Shown one piece after another: positions 46,728-56,109 of a stretch of DNA of 64,000 nt (its first letter is position 1; each line of letters starts with the position of its first letter). The notes under the pieces were generated by a model that searched no databases, was not told the origin of the DNA, and saw only the letters and a program-made list of their open reading frames with translations. Made by a program: the position numbers and the translations under genes. The stretch lies in NCBI GenBank assembly GCA_024331125.1, contig JANDJI010000001.1, forward strand, positions 528,001 to 592,000, written 5' to 3'. This DNA is from Nitrospira sp. Lineage in GTDB: Bacteria > Nitrospirota > Nitrospiria > Nitrospirales > Nitrospiraceae.

Positions 46728-47678
46728 TCAGAATTCACGTATGAGCCGGAAACCGATGACCGGAATCGTCAAATCGTTGGTGATCCGCACACCGATCCCA
46801 GCCTGGGCCATCCAATGAAAATCCACTTCATAATGGACCTGCGGCATGACCAACACCGTCGAATGGCCGCCGAGCACCTGCGCGAAATTCGTTTCCACTC
46901 CCGCCACAAACCGATCCGTGACGTCGGCAAACAAGGTTACATTGCTAAGAAATTCGTTATGGAATCCATTGAATGTCTCCCCATGCTCGAAGCGGGGGCC
47001 GACCATCCCGAAGAGACTCCAGGTCTTGTCGAGCCGGACCCCGGCTAGGTACAGCCACGTCGTGGTCCAAAATCGGGGATCGGTATTGTACTGGGCAATG
47101 ACTTGCGCCCCGTGAATGAATCGGTGATGGAAGAGGGTCCCAAAGGTCGCCTGGGCGGCCACCTTATAGGCTTCGACGGAAAGAGTTTCCATCGGCAGCT
47201 CGAACTCGACGGCGAGCCCGTCCATCAGCACGTATTCGATTTCCGGCGCCCACTCCACTCCCTGTCGATCCGGACTGCGCCGCACCAACCCCAGCGGGTC
47301 GGTCGCCCCGTCCACCTTTCCGATTTTGCGCGAAAGGGGAACCATCCCTAGAGTGTTGATCTCCACCTCGCCTTTCAGGGCACCCAGTGGGCGGACGAGA
47401 TCGAACACCATCGGCTCCGGAATGCGGGGGCCCTTCTCTTCGCCCGACACCCGTTCGATGGTCCGCGGCGTATCTGGGACGGCAAGCTGCTGATTCGAAC
47501 CCGGATCCGGCGCCCCGCCGGTCGCTGAGATGGAATGAGACGGGTCGGCCGGTAACGCCGGCGCAGATCGGATCATCCAGGCCGGAATCTGCGGGCCCGG
47601 CTCTTCGGCATGACACCGCGAATCAGACAGACATAAACCGATGCCAAGAACGGTTAAGGCAAAAATTCTCCGGCACAT
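46728..47678 (-). CDS. Putative outer-membrane beta-barrel protein
   Basis: 316 residues. Signal peptide MCRRIFALTVLGIGLCLSDSR from ATG 47678; a TTG 15 codons earlier is possible. A Pro-rich linker to about 90 is followed by repeated amphipathic beta strands (VEFELPMETLSVEAYKVAAQ, FWTTTWLYLAGVRLDKTW) and a C-terminal strand ending GFRLIREF, the phenylalanine end of barrels. No family was recognised. It neighbours another outer-membrane-type gene. Confidence 0.65.
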   Translation of the reverse strand: MCRRIFALTVLGIGLCLSDSRCHAEEPGPQIPAWMIRSAPALPADPSHSISATGGAPDPGSNQQLAVPDTPRTIERVSGEEKGPRIPEPMVFDLVRPLGALKGEVEINTLGMVPLSRKIGKVDGATDPLGLVRRSPDRQGVEWAPEIEYVLMDGLAVEFELPMETLSVEAYKVAAQATFGTLFHHRFIHGAQVIAQYNTDPRFWTTTWLYLAGVRLDKTWSLFGMVGPRFEHGETFNGFHNEFLSNVTLFADVTDRFVAGVETNFAQVLGGHSTVLVMPQVHYEVDFHWMAQAGIGVRITNDLTIPVIGFRLIREF

Positions 47679-47774
47679 ATGAGGCGTGTATTTCGGGAAC
47701 GATCGGATCGTCGTCAAACACAACCCCGTATGGTGCAGAAGGAATAGCGGGGCGGAAACGCAGAGAAGTCTCCT

Positions 47775-47873
47775 TCACGAGCCCCTCTTATTACGCTTTC
47801 CTTTGATGAGAACCAACACCCCGACGAATCCGATGACAAAGGCCAGAATTCCCAACAGCAACAACGGATCCAT
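47775..47873 (-). CDS. 32-residue single-helix membrane microprotein
   Basis: Reads MDPLLLLGILAFVIGFVGVL followed by VLIKGKRNKRGS: one membrane helix and a strongly basic tail. AAGGGAG stands seven bases before the ATG. It lies 136 bases downstream of the P-type ATPase stop on the same strand. The arrangement recalls the small accessory peptides of P-type pumps (KdpF, MgtS/SLN-like), but no family match is claimed. Confidence 0.55.
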   Translation of the reverse strand: MDPLLLLGILAFVIGFVGVLVLIKGKRNKRGS

Positions 47874-48009
47874 ACCTTGGCTCCCTTTACGAAGAGACCG
47901 ACCGGTTCCTCCCTCGGCAAAACAGCCTGCCCCCGCAGCATCCTCCCAAGACAAACAGAGTATTCCACCGCCCTTGATCCATCATATGACGATGCAAACA
48001 TCACGCTGT

Positions 48010-50751
48010 TCATCCGCTTGTCGGTCGACCGACTCGGCTGCGCTTCTTCCACTGTTTGCGCAACCAGGTTTCGACTTCCACCACGGCATAGCCGATGAGG
48101 GCCACCGCGAGCACCAACGCCCAGGCGGTTCCATCGATCGGAACCGTGTGAAACAAGCGGTTCATGAACGGCGCGTAGGTCAACAGCAGTTGCAGGACGG
48201 TCATGGCGGTGACGCCGACCCAAATCCACGGATTACTGAACACGCCGACATAAAACATGCTGTGCTCCAGAGATCGGCAATTGAAGAGATAGAACAGTTC
48301 CACCATGACGAACACGTTCACTCCCGCCGTGCGGGCCGCCATGATCGACTCGGTCCGATCGAGTTCCCAGAGAAACACCCCATAGGCGCCGGCCAACATC
48401 AGGAACGACACCATGAAGATCCGTTCGATCAGGACTCCCGTCAAAATCGGCTGGTTGGGGTCGCGAGGAGGTCGCGTCATGATGCCCGGCTCCTTGGGTT
48501 CGAAGGCCAACATCAAGCCGAGCGCCACCGCCGTCGTCATGTTGATCCACAGAATCTGGACCGGCAGGATCGGCAGCACGGTCCCGAGCGCGATCGCCGC
48601 CAGCAGGACAAATCCTTCCCCCATATTGGTCGGCAGGGTCCACACGATGAACTTGGTCAGGTTGTCGAAAACGCACCGCCCTTCCTCCACCGCCGCTTCG
48701 ATCGACGCGAAATTGTCGTCGGTCAGCACCATGTCCGCGGCCTCTTTCGCCACTTCGGTTCCTCCTCGGCCCATCGCCACGCCGATGTTCGCCTGCTTCA
48801 GCGCGGGAGCGTCATTGACCCCGTCCCCGGTCATGGCCACCACGTGCGATCGAGCCTGCAACGCCTCCACCAATCGCAACTTCTGCTCCGGCGACACCCG
48901 CGCAAAGACCGCGGTGCGCTCCGCCGCTTCAGGAAGTCGCTCTTGCGGAGTGGCGGCCAGCTCCTGGCCCGTCATTGCCACCAATGCGTCACGTTCCTGG
49001 TCTTTCCGGCCGTCCAGTCCGATTTGGGCCGCGATGGCCCTGGCCGTGATGGCATGGTCGCCCGTGATCATCTTGACGGCGATGCCGGCCTGTTGGCAGG
49101 CCCGCACCGCCGCGACGGCCTCCGGTCTCGGCGGATCGATCATGGCCTGAAGCCCCAACAACGTCAGGCCTCCTTTCACGTCTTGTTCCGTCAGCGACGC
49201 GGCCGCCGGCATCGCCTTGCGGGCAAAGGCCAGGACGCGCAGCCCCCGCGAGGCGAACCGTTCGACCTGCTCCAGCACGGTCGAAGGATCGAACGGCCGT
49301 TCCGCTCCATCGACGTCCACCATGCGGTCGCAGAGCGGGATCAGTTTTTCCACCGCCCCTTTCAGATAGATGACGGGTCGTTCCGATTCTTCCGCCTCCG
49401 ACGCGCTAGCCCGATGGAGGGTCGCCATGAATTGCCGCTCCGATTCAAACGGGATCGCGTCGAGGCGGGGCCGCAACTCGTTGAGCTGCGAGGGATCGAG
49501 ACCGGCCTTCCTGGCCGCCACAAGAAGAGCCCCTTCCGTCGGATCCCCGATGATCGTCCACCAACCCTCCCGTTCCACATGTTGGGCGTCGTTACAGAGG
49601 GCCCCTGCCGTCAACAGGTCGATCACCGCGGGAGGGAGCGGCAATGACTGATCACTTCTCTCCTCCCGTATCGCTCCGACCGGCTCATAGCCGGCCCCTT
49701 CGACCTCGAACGAACGCAAGCCGACCCACAGAGCCTGGACCGTCATTTCATTTTTCGTCAACGTGCCGGTCTTATCCGAACAAATGACGGTGGTGCTGCC
49801 CAAGGTTTCGACAGCCGGCAATTTGCGGATGATGGCGTTGCGCTTCGCCATGCGGCTCACACCGATCGCCAGTGTGATCGTGACCGCAGCAGGCAACCCT
49901 TCGGGAATCGCACCCACGGCCAGCGCCACCGCCGCCATGAAAATCTCCTTGGCCTCCTGCCCCCTCCACAGACCCAACAGGAAGGTGAGCGCGGCCAAGC
50001 CGAGGATGGCCACCGTCAGCGCCTTACTGAAGGACGCCAGCTTTTGCGTGAGCGGCGTCTCCAGTTGTGTCGTCTCGCCCATCAACTGATGGATCCGCCC
50101 CAGTTCCGTCTCCACGCCGGTCGAAACGACCACACCCGTTCCTTGCCCGTACGTGACGAAGGTGCCGGAAAACGCCATGTTCTTGCGATCGCTCACGACA
50201 GTCTCGGATGGGAGGACGTGATCGACTTTCTCGACGGGAAGGGACTCCCCGGTCAGCGCCGATTCATCTACCCGTAATTCGCGGACCCTGGTTAATCGAA
50301 GATCCGCGGGAACCTTGTCGCCCGACTCCAACAAGACGACGTCCCCCGGCACGATCTCCTCGGAAGGAATGCGGACCGTCCGCCCATCCCGCCGGACTTT
50401 GGCCTCCGTCGTCATCATCGAGGCCAAGGCGTCCAAGGCCGCTTCCGCGCGCGACTCTTGGATAAACCCGACGATGGCGTTCACGAAGACAACGCCGAAG
50501 ATCACTCCGGCATCCACCCACTCGCCCAACAACAGCGTGACGACCGTCGCCGCCAGCAAGACGTAAATAAGCGGATGGTGAAACTGAAACAAAAAACGGA
50601 TCAACGGACCATGGCGCCGAAACTTGGGCAACAGGTTGGGGCCGAACCGCGCGAGCCTGGTCGCCGCTTCGTTCGACGTCAATCCCTTGGCGATGTCGGT
50701 CTCCAGCAGCAGCACGACTTCGTGCGCCGGGAGGTGATGGTGAGATGTCAT
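48010..50751 (-). CDS. P-type cation-transporting ATPase (P2 subfamily)
   Basis: 913 residues with the full P2 layout: an N-terminal cation-ATPase domain, actuator TGES (ESALTGESLPVEKVD), M4 site AIPEGLP, phosphorylation site SDKTGTLTKNEM, nucleotide domain KGAVEKL, hinge MTGDGVNDAPALKQANIGVAMG and C-terminal helices. PEGLP in M4 with N/D residues in M6 (LWINMTTAVALGLMLAFEP) suggests Ca or Mn transport (PMR1/SERCA-like). Uncharacterised bacterial members of this group vary in specificity. GAGGCGG upstream of the ATG. Confidence 0.92.
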   Translation of the reverse strand: MTSHHHLPAHEVVLLLETDIAKGLTSNEAATRLARFGPNLLPKFRRHGPLIRFLFQFHHPLIYVLLAATVVTLLLGEWVDAGVIFGVVFVNAIVGFIQESRAEAALDALASMMTTEAKVRRDGRTVRIPSEEIVPGDVVLLESGDKVPADLRLTRVRELRVDESALTGESLPVEKVDHVLPSETVVSDRKNMAFSGTFVTYGQGTGVVVSTGVETELGRIHQLMGETTQLETPLTQKLASFSKALTVAILGLAALTFLLGLWRGQEAKEIFMAAVALAVGAIPEGLPAAVTITLAIGVSRMAKRNAIIRKLPAVETLGSTTVICSDKTGTLTKNEMTVQALWVGLRSFEVEGAGYEPVGAIREERSDQSLPLPPAVIDLLTAGALCNDAQHVEREGWWTIIGDPTEGALLVAARKAGLDPSQLNELRPRLDAIPFESERQFMATLHRASASEAEESERPVIYLKGAVEKLIPLCDRMVDVDGAERPFDPSTVLEQVERFASRGLRVLAFARKAMPAAASLTEQDVKGGLTLLGLQAMIDPPRPEAVAAVRACQQAGIAVKMITGDHAITARAIAAQIGLDGRKDQERDALVAMTGQELAATPQERLPEAAERTAVFARVSPEQKLRLVEALQARSHVVAMTGDGVNDAPALKQANIGVAMGRGGTEVAKEAADMVLTDDNFASIEAAVEEGRCVFDNLTKFIVWTLPTNMGEGFVLLAAIALGTVLPILPVQILWINMTTAVALGLMLAFEPKEPGIMTRPPRDPNQPILTGVLIERIFMVSFLMLAGAYGVFLWELDRTESIMAARTAGVNVFVMVELFYLFNCRSLEHSMFYVGVFSNPWIWVGVTAMTVLQLLLTYAPFMNRLFHTVPIDGTAWALVLAVALIGYAVVEVETWLRKQWKKRSRVGRPTSG

Positions 50752-50876
50752 GCGGCCGCCTCGATGTTCATTTCAAGTCAGATGCCGTACGTGCACCATA
50801 GACAACGCATCCGGCGAACACAACCGGAATGATCGACGTCTTGGACGCCGCCGATGTGACCATGGGGTGAAAAAGA

Positions 50877-51185
50877 TCACGGCGCCGAGCCTGGAAACTC
50901 GCGCTCCGCCGACTGCGCAAGGATCGCTTCCAGATGGCGAATACGCTCTCCCTGCGATTCGACGGTCTCTTCCAGACGGCGAAGTTCTCTGGCTCGCCTG
51001 ACTCGCGGCCCCAGGGACGCGATGAACGTCAGGACGGCGCCGACCGTGGCCGAGCCGAGGATGACCAGCACCAACGACGTCTCATACTCCCACGCAAGAA
51101 ACCGTACGTGGACCGCCGCGGTGTTTTGCAACGCAAACAGGGCGATAAGGATCGCGAACAGCAAGGCCACCAACAACGTCGGCAT
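50877..51185 (-). CDS. LapA-domain (DUF1049) membrane protein
   Basis: 102 residues. Two helices (about 3-20 and 38-60) around AVHVRFLAWEYETSLVLVIL, the LapA pattern (F-A-L-Q-N-T-x-x-V-x-V-x-F-L), then a coiled coil with RRLEETVESQGERIRHLE. In E. coli LapA/LapB tune LPS synthesis through FtsH; ftsH is encoded 5 kb away. GAGGAGG before the ATG. Confidence 0.83.
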   Translation of the reverse strand: MPTLLVALLFAILIALFALQNTAAVHVRFLAWEYETSLVLVILGSATVGAVLTFIASLGPRVRRARELRRLEETVESQGERIRHLEAILAQSAEREFPGSAP

Positions 51186-51240
51186 CGTCTTGTCCTCCTC
51201 GGCAACCGATCCCGGCCGCCGTCTCTCCGATCCGCTTCGA

Positions 51241-52632
51241 TCAGCCTTCGATCCGGCGAAGGCGTCTGAGCAACGTCCAGCCGATCGATCCCGCCACGGC
51301 CGACGCCGCCAGAATGCCTACTTTCGCCGGCGCATCGAGCGGCGTCTTCCCGAAAGCCAGTCCTTCAATGAACAGCGACATCGTGAAGCCGATCCCGGCT
51401 AGAAACCCGACCCCTGCAAGATGGCGCCAGGTCAGATCCGACGGCATCGTCGCGACTCCCGCGCGAATCGCCGACCAGGAGGCCAACAAGATTCCAGCCG
51501 GTTTGCCGATGACCAGACCGGCCATGATCCCGAGCGCGACCGGATGTCCCAACGTGCTCAGGGGATCTCCCTCCAACGATACTCCTGCGTTGGCCAGCGC
51601 GAACAGCGGGAGGACCACGGCTGTCACCCAGGGATGGAGCCCCTGTTCCAATCGTTGCAGCGGCGTGCCGGCCTCTCCAGCCGCCTCGCGCAGCCGGGAG
51701 ACGACCCTGTGCCCCGCCTGGTTGGCCAGCGGAGAACCGCTCGCTTCCATCGCCGTTTGAAATTTTTCAAGCAACCGGCGGCTCTTGGCGACGAACTCTT
51801 CACCGGACAGTGTCGTGCGCGCCGGGATCGTGAACGCCGCGAGCACGCCGGCGATAGTCGGATGAACACCGGACAAGAGAAACGCCAGCCAGAGTCCGCC
51901 GATCCCCAACAGCCCGTACACGAGGGGATGCCGGATGCCCAGCACATTCGCGCCGACCAATGCCGCCAAACATCCGCCCCCCGCAGCCAGGCTCCCCCAT
52001 GAAATCGTTGACGTGTAGAAGAAGGCGATGATCAGGACCGCGCACAAATCGTCGGCGATGGCGAGCGCCACGAGAAAGACCTTCAACGCCAGCGGCACAC
52101 CCTTGCCGAGCAGGGAGAGGATGCCCAACGAAAAGGCGATATCCGTGGCCATGGGAATGCCCCACCCCTTCGCGCCGTCCGTTCCCGCGTTGAACGAGGC
52201 ATAGAGCACCGCCGGAAAAACCGATCCGCCCAACGCGGCGGCGAGGGGCAGCGAGGCTTGGCGCAGCGAGGACAGTTCTCCGACCAGCACCTCGCGCTTG
52301 ATTTCCAAGCCGATGACGAAAAAAAACATGGCCATCAGCCCGTCGTTGATCCAGAGAACCAGAGGTTCGGTGAGCACGAAGTCCCCGACCCCCACCGTCA
52401 CCGGCAGCCGCCGAAAGGCGGCATAGCTCTCCGACCATGGCGAGTTGGCCCAGACAAGGGCAATAACCGTGGAAATCAGCAGGAGGATGCCCCCCGCCGA
52501 CTCGGCATGGATGAACTTCTGAAAGGGCTCCACCACCGGCTGGATCAGCGGAGCCGCACCCTGGTTTTCAAACGAACGATCCATACCTTGCCTTTGGAAG
52601 TCCTCTCCTCTCCTCTCGCTCCGTCTTGTCAT
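51241..52632 (-). CDS. nhaA: Na+/H+ antiporter NhaA
   Basis: 463 residues, about 12 membrane helices. NhaA signatures: LVLWINDGLMAMFFFVIGLE, GWGIPMATDIAFSLGIL and the paired aspartates of the ion site in VALAIADDLCAVLIIAFF. VHPTIAGVLAAFTIPAR and FLAGIGFTMSLFI complete the fold. The N-terminus is longer than E. coli NhaA by about 30 residues; ATG 52632 (AAGGA upstream) or ATG 52584 are possible starts. Confidence 0.93.
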   Translation of the reverse strand: MTRRSERRGEDFQRQGMDRSFENQGAAPLIQPVVEPFQKFIHAESAGGILLLISTVIALVWANSPWSESYAAFRRLPVTVGVGDFVLTEPLVLWINDGLMAMFFFVIGLEIKREVLVGELSSLRQASLPLAAALGGSVFPAVLYASFNAGTDGAKGWGIPMATDIAFSLGILSLLGKGVPLALKVFLVALAIADDLCAVLIIAFFYTSTISWGSLAAGGGCLAALVGANVLGIRHPLVYGLLGIGGLWLAFLLSGVHPTIAGVLAAFTIPARTTLSGEEFVAKSRRLLEKFQTAMEASGSPLANQAGHRVVSRLREAAGEAGTPLQRLEQGLHPWVTAVVLPLFALANAGVSLEGDPLSTLGHPVALGIMAGLVIGKPAGILLASWSAIRAGVATMPSDLTWRHLAGVGFLAGIGFTMSLFIEGLAFGKTPLDAPAKVGILAASAVAGSIGWTLLRRLRRIEG

Positions 52633-52646
52633 GTCTTCCTTCGTCT

Positions 52647-53162
52647 TCACAAACCCAGGTGAGATCTGATGGAAGCCACAATCCGATCAGGCGACTCATC
52701 GATAGCAACCGTCAGCGCATCGCCCGGCTCCTCCAACGTGCCAAACTGACTGGCCAATAGGTCTTGGTGCATAAAGTGATCGGTTCGACCGGCCAGGCGC
52801 CGCGCGATCAGATCGGCACTTCCCTTGAGGTACACCGATCGAACCAGGTGCTCCCAGCCCCGCACCAAATAACTCCGATAGGCCGTCTTGAGCGCCGAGC
52901 AAGCCAAGACCGTTGGCCTGCCTTGTGCCACCCATGAGGCGATGGCCGAGCGGAGGTCATCCAGCCACGGCCGTCGGTCTTCATCGGTTAACGGAATCCC
53001 CCTGGCCAACTTGTCGCGATTGTCGGCGGAGTGAAAGTCATCCGCGTCGGCAAAGTGCCATCCGATCTGTTCCGCCAGCAACCGACCGACCGTCGTTTTC
53101 CCCGAGCCAGAGACCCCCATGACGAGGATGATAAGGAAGGAAGACAACGGCTTCCTATTCAT
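52647..53162 (-). CDS. gntK: Gluconokinase
   Basis: 171 residues. P-loop MGVSGSGKTTVGRLLAE, ADADDFHSADNRDKLARGIPLTDEDRRPWLDDL (the GntK substrate/Mg region, quoted here only as DADDFHS...IPLTDEDR), CSALKTAYRSYLR-like and the HFMHQDLLASQFGTLEEP segment. Phosphorylates gluconate to 6-phosphogluconate. Zwf is encoded 3 kb away; 6-phosphogluconate dehydrogenase is not in the window. Confidence 0.92.
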   Translation of the reverse strand: MNRKPLSSFLIILVMGVSGSGKTTVGRLLAEQIGWHFADADDFHSADNRDKLARGIPLTDEDRRPWLDDLRSAIASWVAQGRPTVLACSALKTAYRSYLVRGWEHLVRSVYLKGSADLIARRLAGRTDHFMHQDLLASQFGTLEEPGDALTVAIDESPDRIVASIRSHLGL

Positions 53163-53201
53163 CACCGTCCCGCAGCATCGGTCCGTCCCATTCCTTGCCG
53201 C

Positions 53202-55934
53202 TCACCGCCCGCCATTGCGCCTCGCTCGTGTGTGCCGTTTCGCTCCCGCTTCTCGTCGGCTTTGGGCGCAATCTCCCAGCAGCCTCGTGACCAGCGCCGT
53301 CCATCCGGTCTGGTGACTCGCTCCACACCCTCTTCCCGTGTCGCCGTCGAAGTACTCATGGAACAGGGTCAACGGGCGCCAATGGGAATCCTCGGCAAAC
53401 CGGCGATCTTCCCCATGCCAGGGCCTCATGCCCTGATCGTTTGGAAGAAAGATGCCGGCGAGGCGGGCGGCCAATGCCGTGGCGATCGCACGCAGAGACT
53501 GTTTCTGTCCGGAGCCTGTCGGGTATTCAACCTGGAATCCGTCTCCATAATAATGATGGTATCGTTCGAGCGCCTCGAGCAGCAGGTAGTTGGTCGGAAA
53601 CCACACGGGTCCGCGCCAGTTGGAATTGCCTCCGAAGAGATCATTGTCGGATTCCCCCGGTACATAGGTTACGCGATACTCATTCCCCTCCACGGAGAAC
53701 ACGTAGGGGTGATCGCGATGAATTTGGGAAAGTGACCGAAATCCATAGGGCGACAAGAATTCCCGCTCGTCCAGGGCATAGCGCAAGACCCGCTCCAATC
53801 GCTCCCTGGTCGGAATGGCCAGGAGCAATCGTTCATGAGAGCCGTCCGTGAGCGACTCCATATAGGAAATGTGCGTGGCGAGGTCTCGCCGATTCTCCAA
53901 AAACCACTGCATCCGCCTTGTGAAGCCGGGCAGCCGCTCAAGATACTCTCGTTCCAAGACCTCGACGGCGATGAGGGGCAGCAGACCCACCATCGACCGC
54001 ACCCGCAGGGGAACCGCTTCACCGTTGATATGGAGGTGATCGTAGTAAAACCCGTCCTGTTCGTCCCACAAGCCGGTCCCATCGAGATGATTCATCGCGT
54101 CGGCGATCGCGACAAAATGTTCGAAGAACTTGCTCGCGACGTCCTCATAGGTCCGGTCATGCTGGGCCAGTTCCAGTGCCATCGCCAGCATCGTGAGGCA
54201 GTAAAAGGCCATCCAGGCCGTGCCATCCGCTTGCTCGAGATGCCCGCCGGTCGGAAGCGGCTTGGACCGATCGAAGACTCCGATGTTGTCGAGCCCCAGA
54301 AAACCGCCCGAGAACAGATGTTTGCCGCGAATGTCCTTGCGATTGACCCACCAGGTGAAATTGATGAGCAACTTGTGAAACGCACGGGCCAGAAAGGAGA
54401 GATCCCGCTCCCCCCGTTTCCCCGTGATCTTGTAGAGACGCCAGCAGGCCCAGGCATGGACCGGCGGATTCGTATCGAAAAATGCAAACTCATAGGCCGG
54501 CATTTCTCCGTTCGGATGCATGTACCATTCGCGCAGGAACAATAGGAGTTGTGACTTGGCGAAAAAGGGATCGATAGAAGCAAACGGGAGCATATGAAAC
54601 GCCGAATCCCACACCGCGTACCAGGGAAATTCCCACTTGTCCGGCATGGAAATCACATCGCGGTTGTAGAGATGGATCCAATCGCTGTTCCGGCCGTTCT
54701 TGCGGGACGGCGGCGGCGCCGGATAGGCGGGATCTCCATCCAGCCACTCCTTGACGACATAGAAATAGCTCTGTTTGGTCCACAGCAGTCCCGCATAGGC
54801 CTGGCGGGCGACCTGCCGCTCCTCGCCGGAGAGTTCAGAGGGGATGACCGTTTCATAGAACCGGTCGGCTTCCTTGATCCGATCCTCGACGATGCGATCA
54901 AACGATCGCCCGAACGGCGACGACGGCACCTCCTGCTCGGACGAGAGTCGTAATCGCACAACCATCTCGCCACCGGCCGGCATCTCCAACCGATAGAGGG
55001 CGGCGGCCTTCGTTCCCGTGAAGCTGGGATTCACGGCCTCGGTTCGTCCTCCGATCACATACTCATGAAAGGCATCCTTCACATAGGGCGAAGGATTGGG
55101 CACTCCAAACAACCTGGCCATGTTCGTCTCGTTCTCGGTGAAGAGAAAGGGCGGGGTCGTTTCTCCACTGACCGGCTCCACTGCAAAGCGAAACCGTCCC
55201 AGCCGATGGTGTTCGGCCAGCAAGGCCGTCTCGTCGATTTTCGAAAGGTGGGGCTTGGGGCCATACTCGTCGCCCGATCGCCCCCAGCTCCACGTATTGC
55301 GAAACCAGAGGGTCGGCAAGAGATGCAAGGTGGCGGGCTCAGGTCCACGATTGGCAATCGTCAGCCGAATCAGAATATCCTCCGGAGACGATTTGGCATA
55401 CTCGGCAAAGACATCCCAGTATCGCTGGTCGTCAAAGATCCCCGTGTCGGTTAGTTCGAATTCCCGATCGCCGTTGCCGCGCCGGCGATTTTCTTCCACC
55501 AGCCACCGGTAGGGAAATTCGGCTTGCGGATACTTGTACAGGGCCTTGAGATAGGAATGGGTCGGAGTCGAATCGAGATAGAAGTACCATTCCTTCACAT
55601 CTTCGCCATGGTTTCCTTCCGGTCCCGCCAAACCAAACAGACGCTCCTTGAGAATCGGATCCTTCCCGTTCCAGAGAGCCAACGCGAAACAGAGCCGCGC
55701 CCGCCGGTCGCAGATGCCCAGCAACCCGTCTTCTCCCCATCGGTACGCGCGACTCCTGGCATGGTCGTGGGGGAAATAATCCCAACAAGTGCCGTCGGCC
55801 GAATAGTCTTCCCTGACCGTTCCCCACTGTCGCTCGGACAGATAGGGCCCCCACCGTTTCCAATTCCGCTTCCGTTCCGCCTCCTCGATCAGCCGCTGCG
55901 CTTCTGCTTCGTTCTGCTTGGTCTTCGCCATCAT
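53202..55934 (-). CDS. GH63-family glucosidase (MGH1-like)
   Basis: 910 residues, a large cytoplasmic glycoside hydrolase without signal peptide. It shows the bacterial/fungal GH63 MGH1-like pattern: WGPYLSERQWGTVREDYSADG at the start, EGNHGEDVKEWYFYLDSTPT, then the (alpha/alpha)6 core with PDKWEFPWYAVWDSAFHMLP, FLGLDNIGVFDRS and WRGPVWFPTNYLLLEAL, ending in TGWTALVTRLL. The acidic residues of WDSAFH and of NIGVFDRS are likely catalytic. Probable substrate is a glucosyl glycoside or alpha-oligosaccharide. ATG 55931 is an equally good start. Confidence 0.85.
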   Translation of the reverse strand: MMAKTKQNEAEAQRLIEEAERKRNWKRWGPYLSERQWGTVREDYSADGTCWDYFPHDHARSRAYRWGEDGLLGICDRRARLCFALALWNGKDPILKERLFGLAGPEGNHGEDVKEWYFYLDSTPTHSYLKALYKYPQAEFPYRWLVEENRRRGNGDREFELTDTGIFDDQRYWDVFAEYAKSSPEDILIRLTIANRGPEPATLHLLPTLWFRNTWSWGRSGDEYGPKPHLSKIDETALLAEHHRLGRFRFAVEPVSGETTPPFLFTENETNMARLFGVPNPSPYVKDAFHEYVIGGRTEAVNPSFTGTKAAALYRLEMPAGGEMVVRLRLSSEQEVPSSPFGRSFDRIVEDRIKEADRFYETVIPSELSGEERQVARQAYAGLLWTKQSYFYVVKEWLDGDPAYPAPPPSRKNGRNSDWIHLYNRDVISMPDKWEFPWYAVWDSAFHMLPFASIDPFFAKSQLLLFLREWYMHPNGEMPAYEFAFFDTNPPVHAWACWRLYKITGKRGERDLSFLARAFHKLLINFTWWVNRKDIRGKHLFSGGFLGLDNIGVFDRSKPLPTGGHLEQADGTAWMAFYCLTMLAMALELAQHDRTYEDVASKFFEHFVAIADAMNHLDGTGLWDEQDGFYYDHLHINGEAVPLRVRSMVGLLPLIAVEVLEREYLERLPGFTRRMQWFLENRRDLATHISYMESLTDGSHERLLLAIPTRERLERVLRYALDEREFLSPYGFRSLSQIHRDHPYVFSVEGNEYRVTYVPGESDNDLFGGNSNWRGPVWFPTNYLLLEALERYHHYYGDGFQVEYPTGSGQKQSLRAIATALAARLAGIFLPNDQGMRPWHGEDRRFAEDSHWRPLTLFHEYFDGDTGRGCGASHQTGWTALVTRLLGDCAQSRREAGAKRHTRARRNGGR

Positions 55935-56109
55935 CGCCCCCTTTCTTCACGTACTGGGTGACCGAGCATCGCCCGATCATCGAGCGGAATCGGCTTGGGT
56001 ACCTGACGGACTTCCCGCTCAACGCACGCTCGTTCTACACCATCTTGCAAGCGGCCGGAGGAACAGCGCTTGGCTTGCGAACCCTTATCAAGAGGATCCG
56101 GCGCTGTGC

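Noticed and set aside
47686..49647. 653-codon open frame on the plus strand
   Set aside because: Antisense to the P-type ATPase gene; low-complexity composition, no domain.
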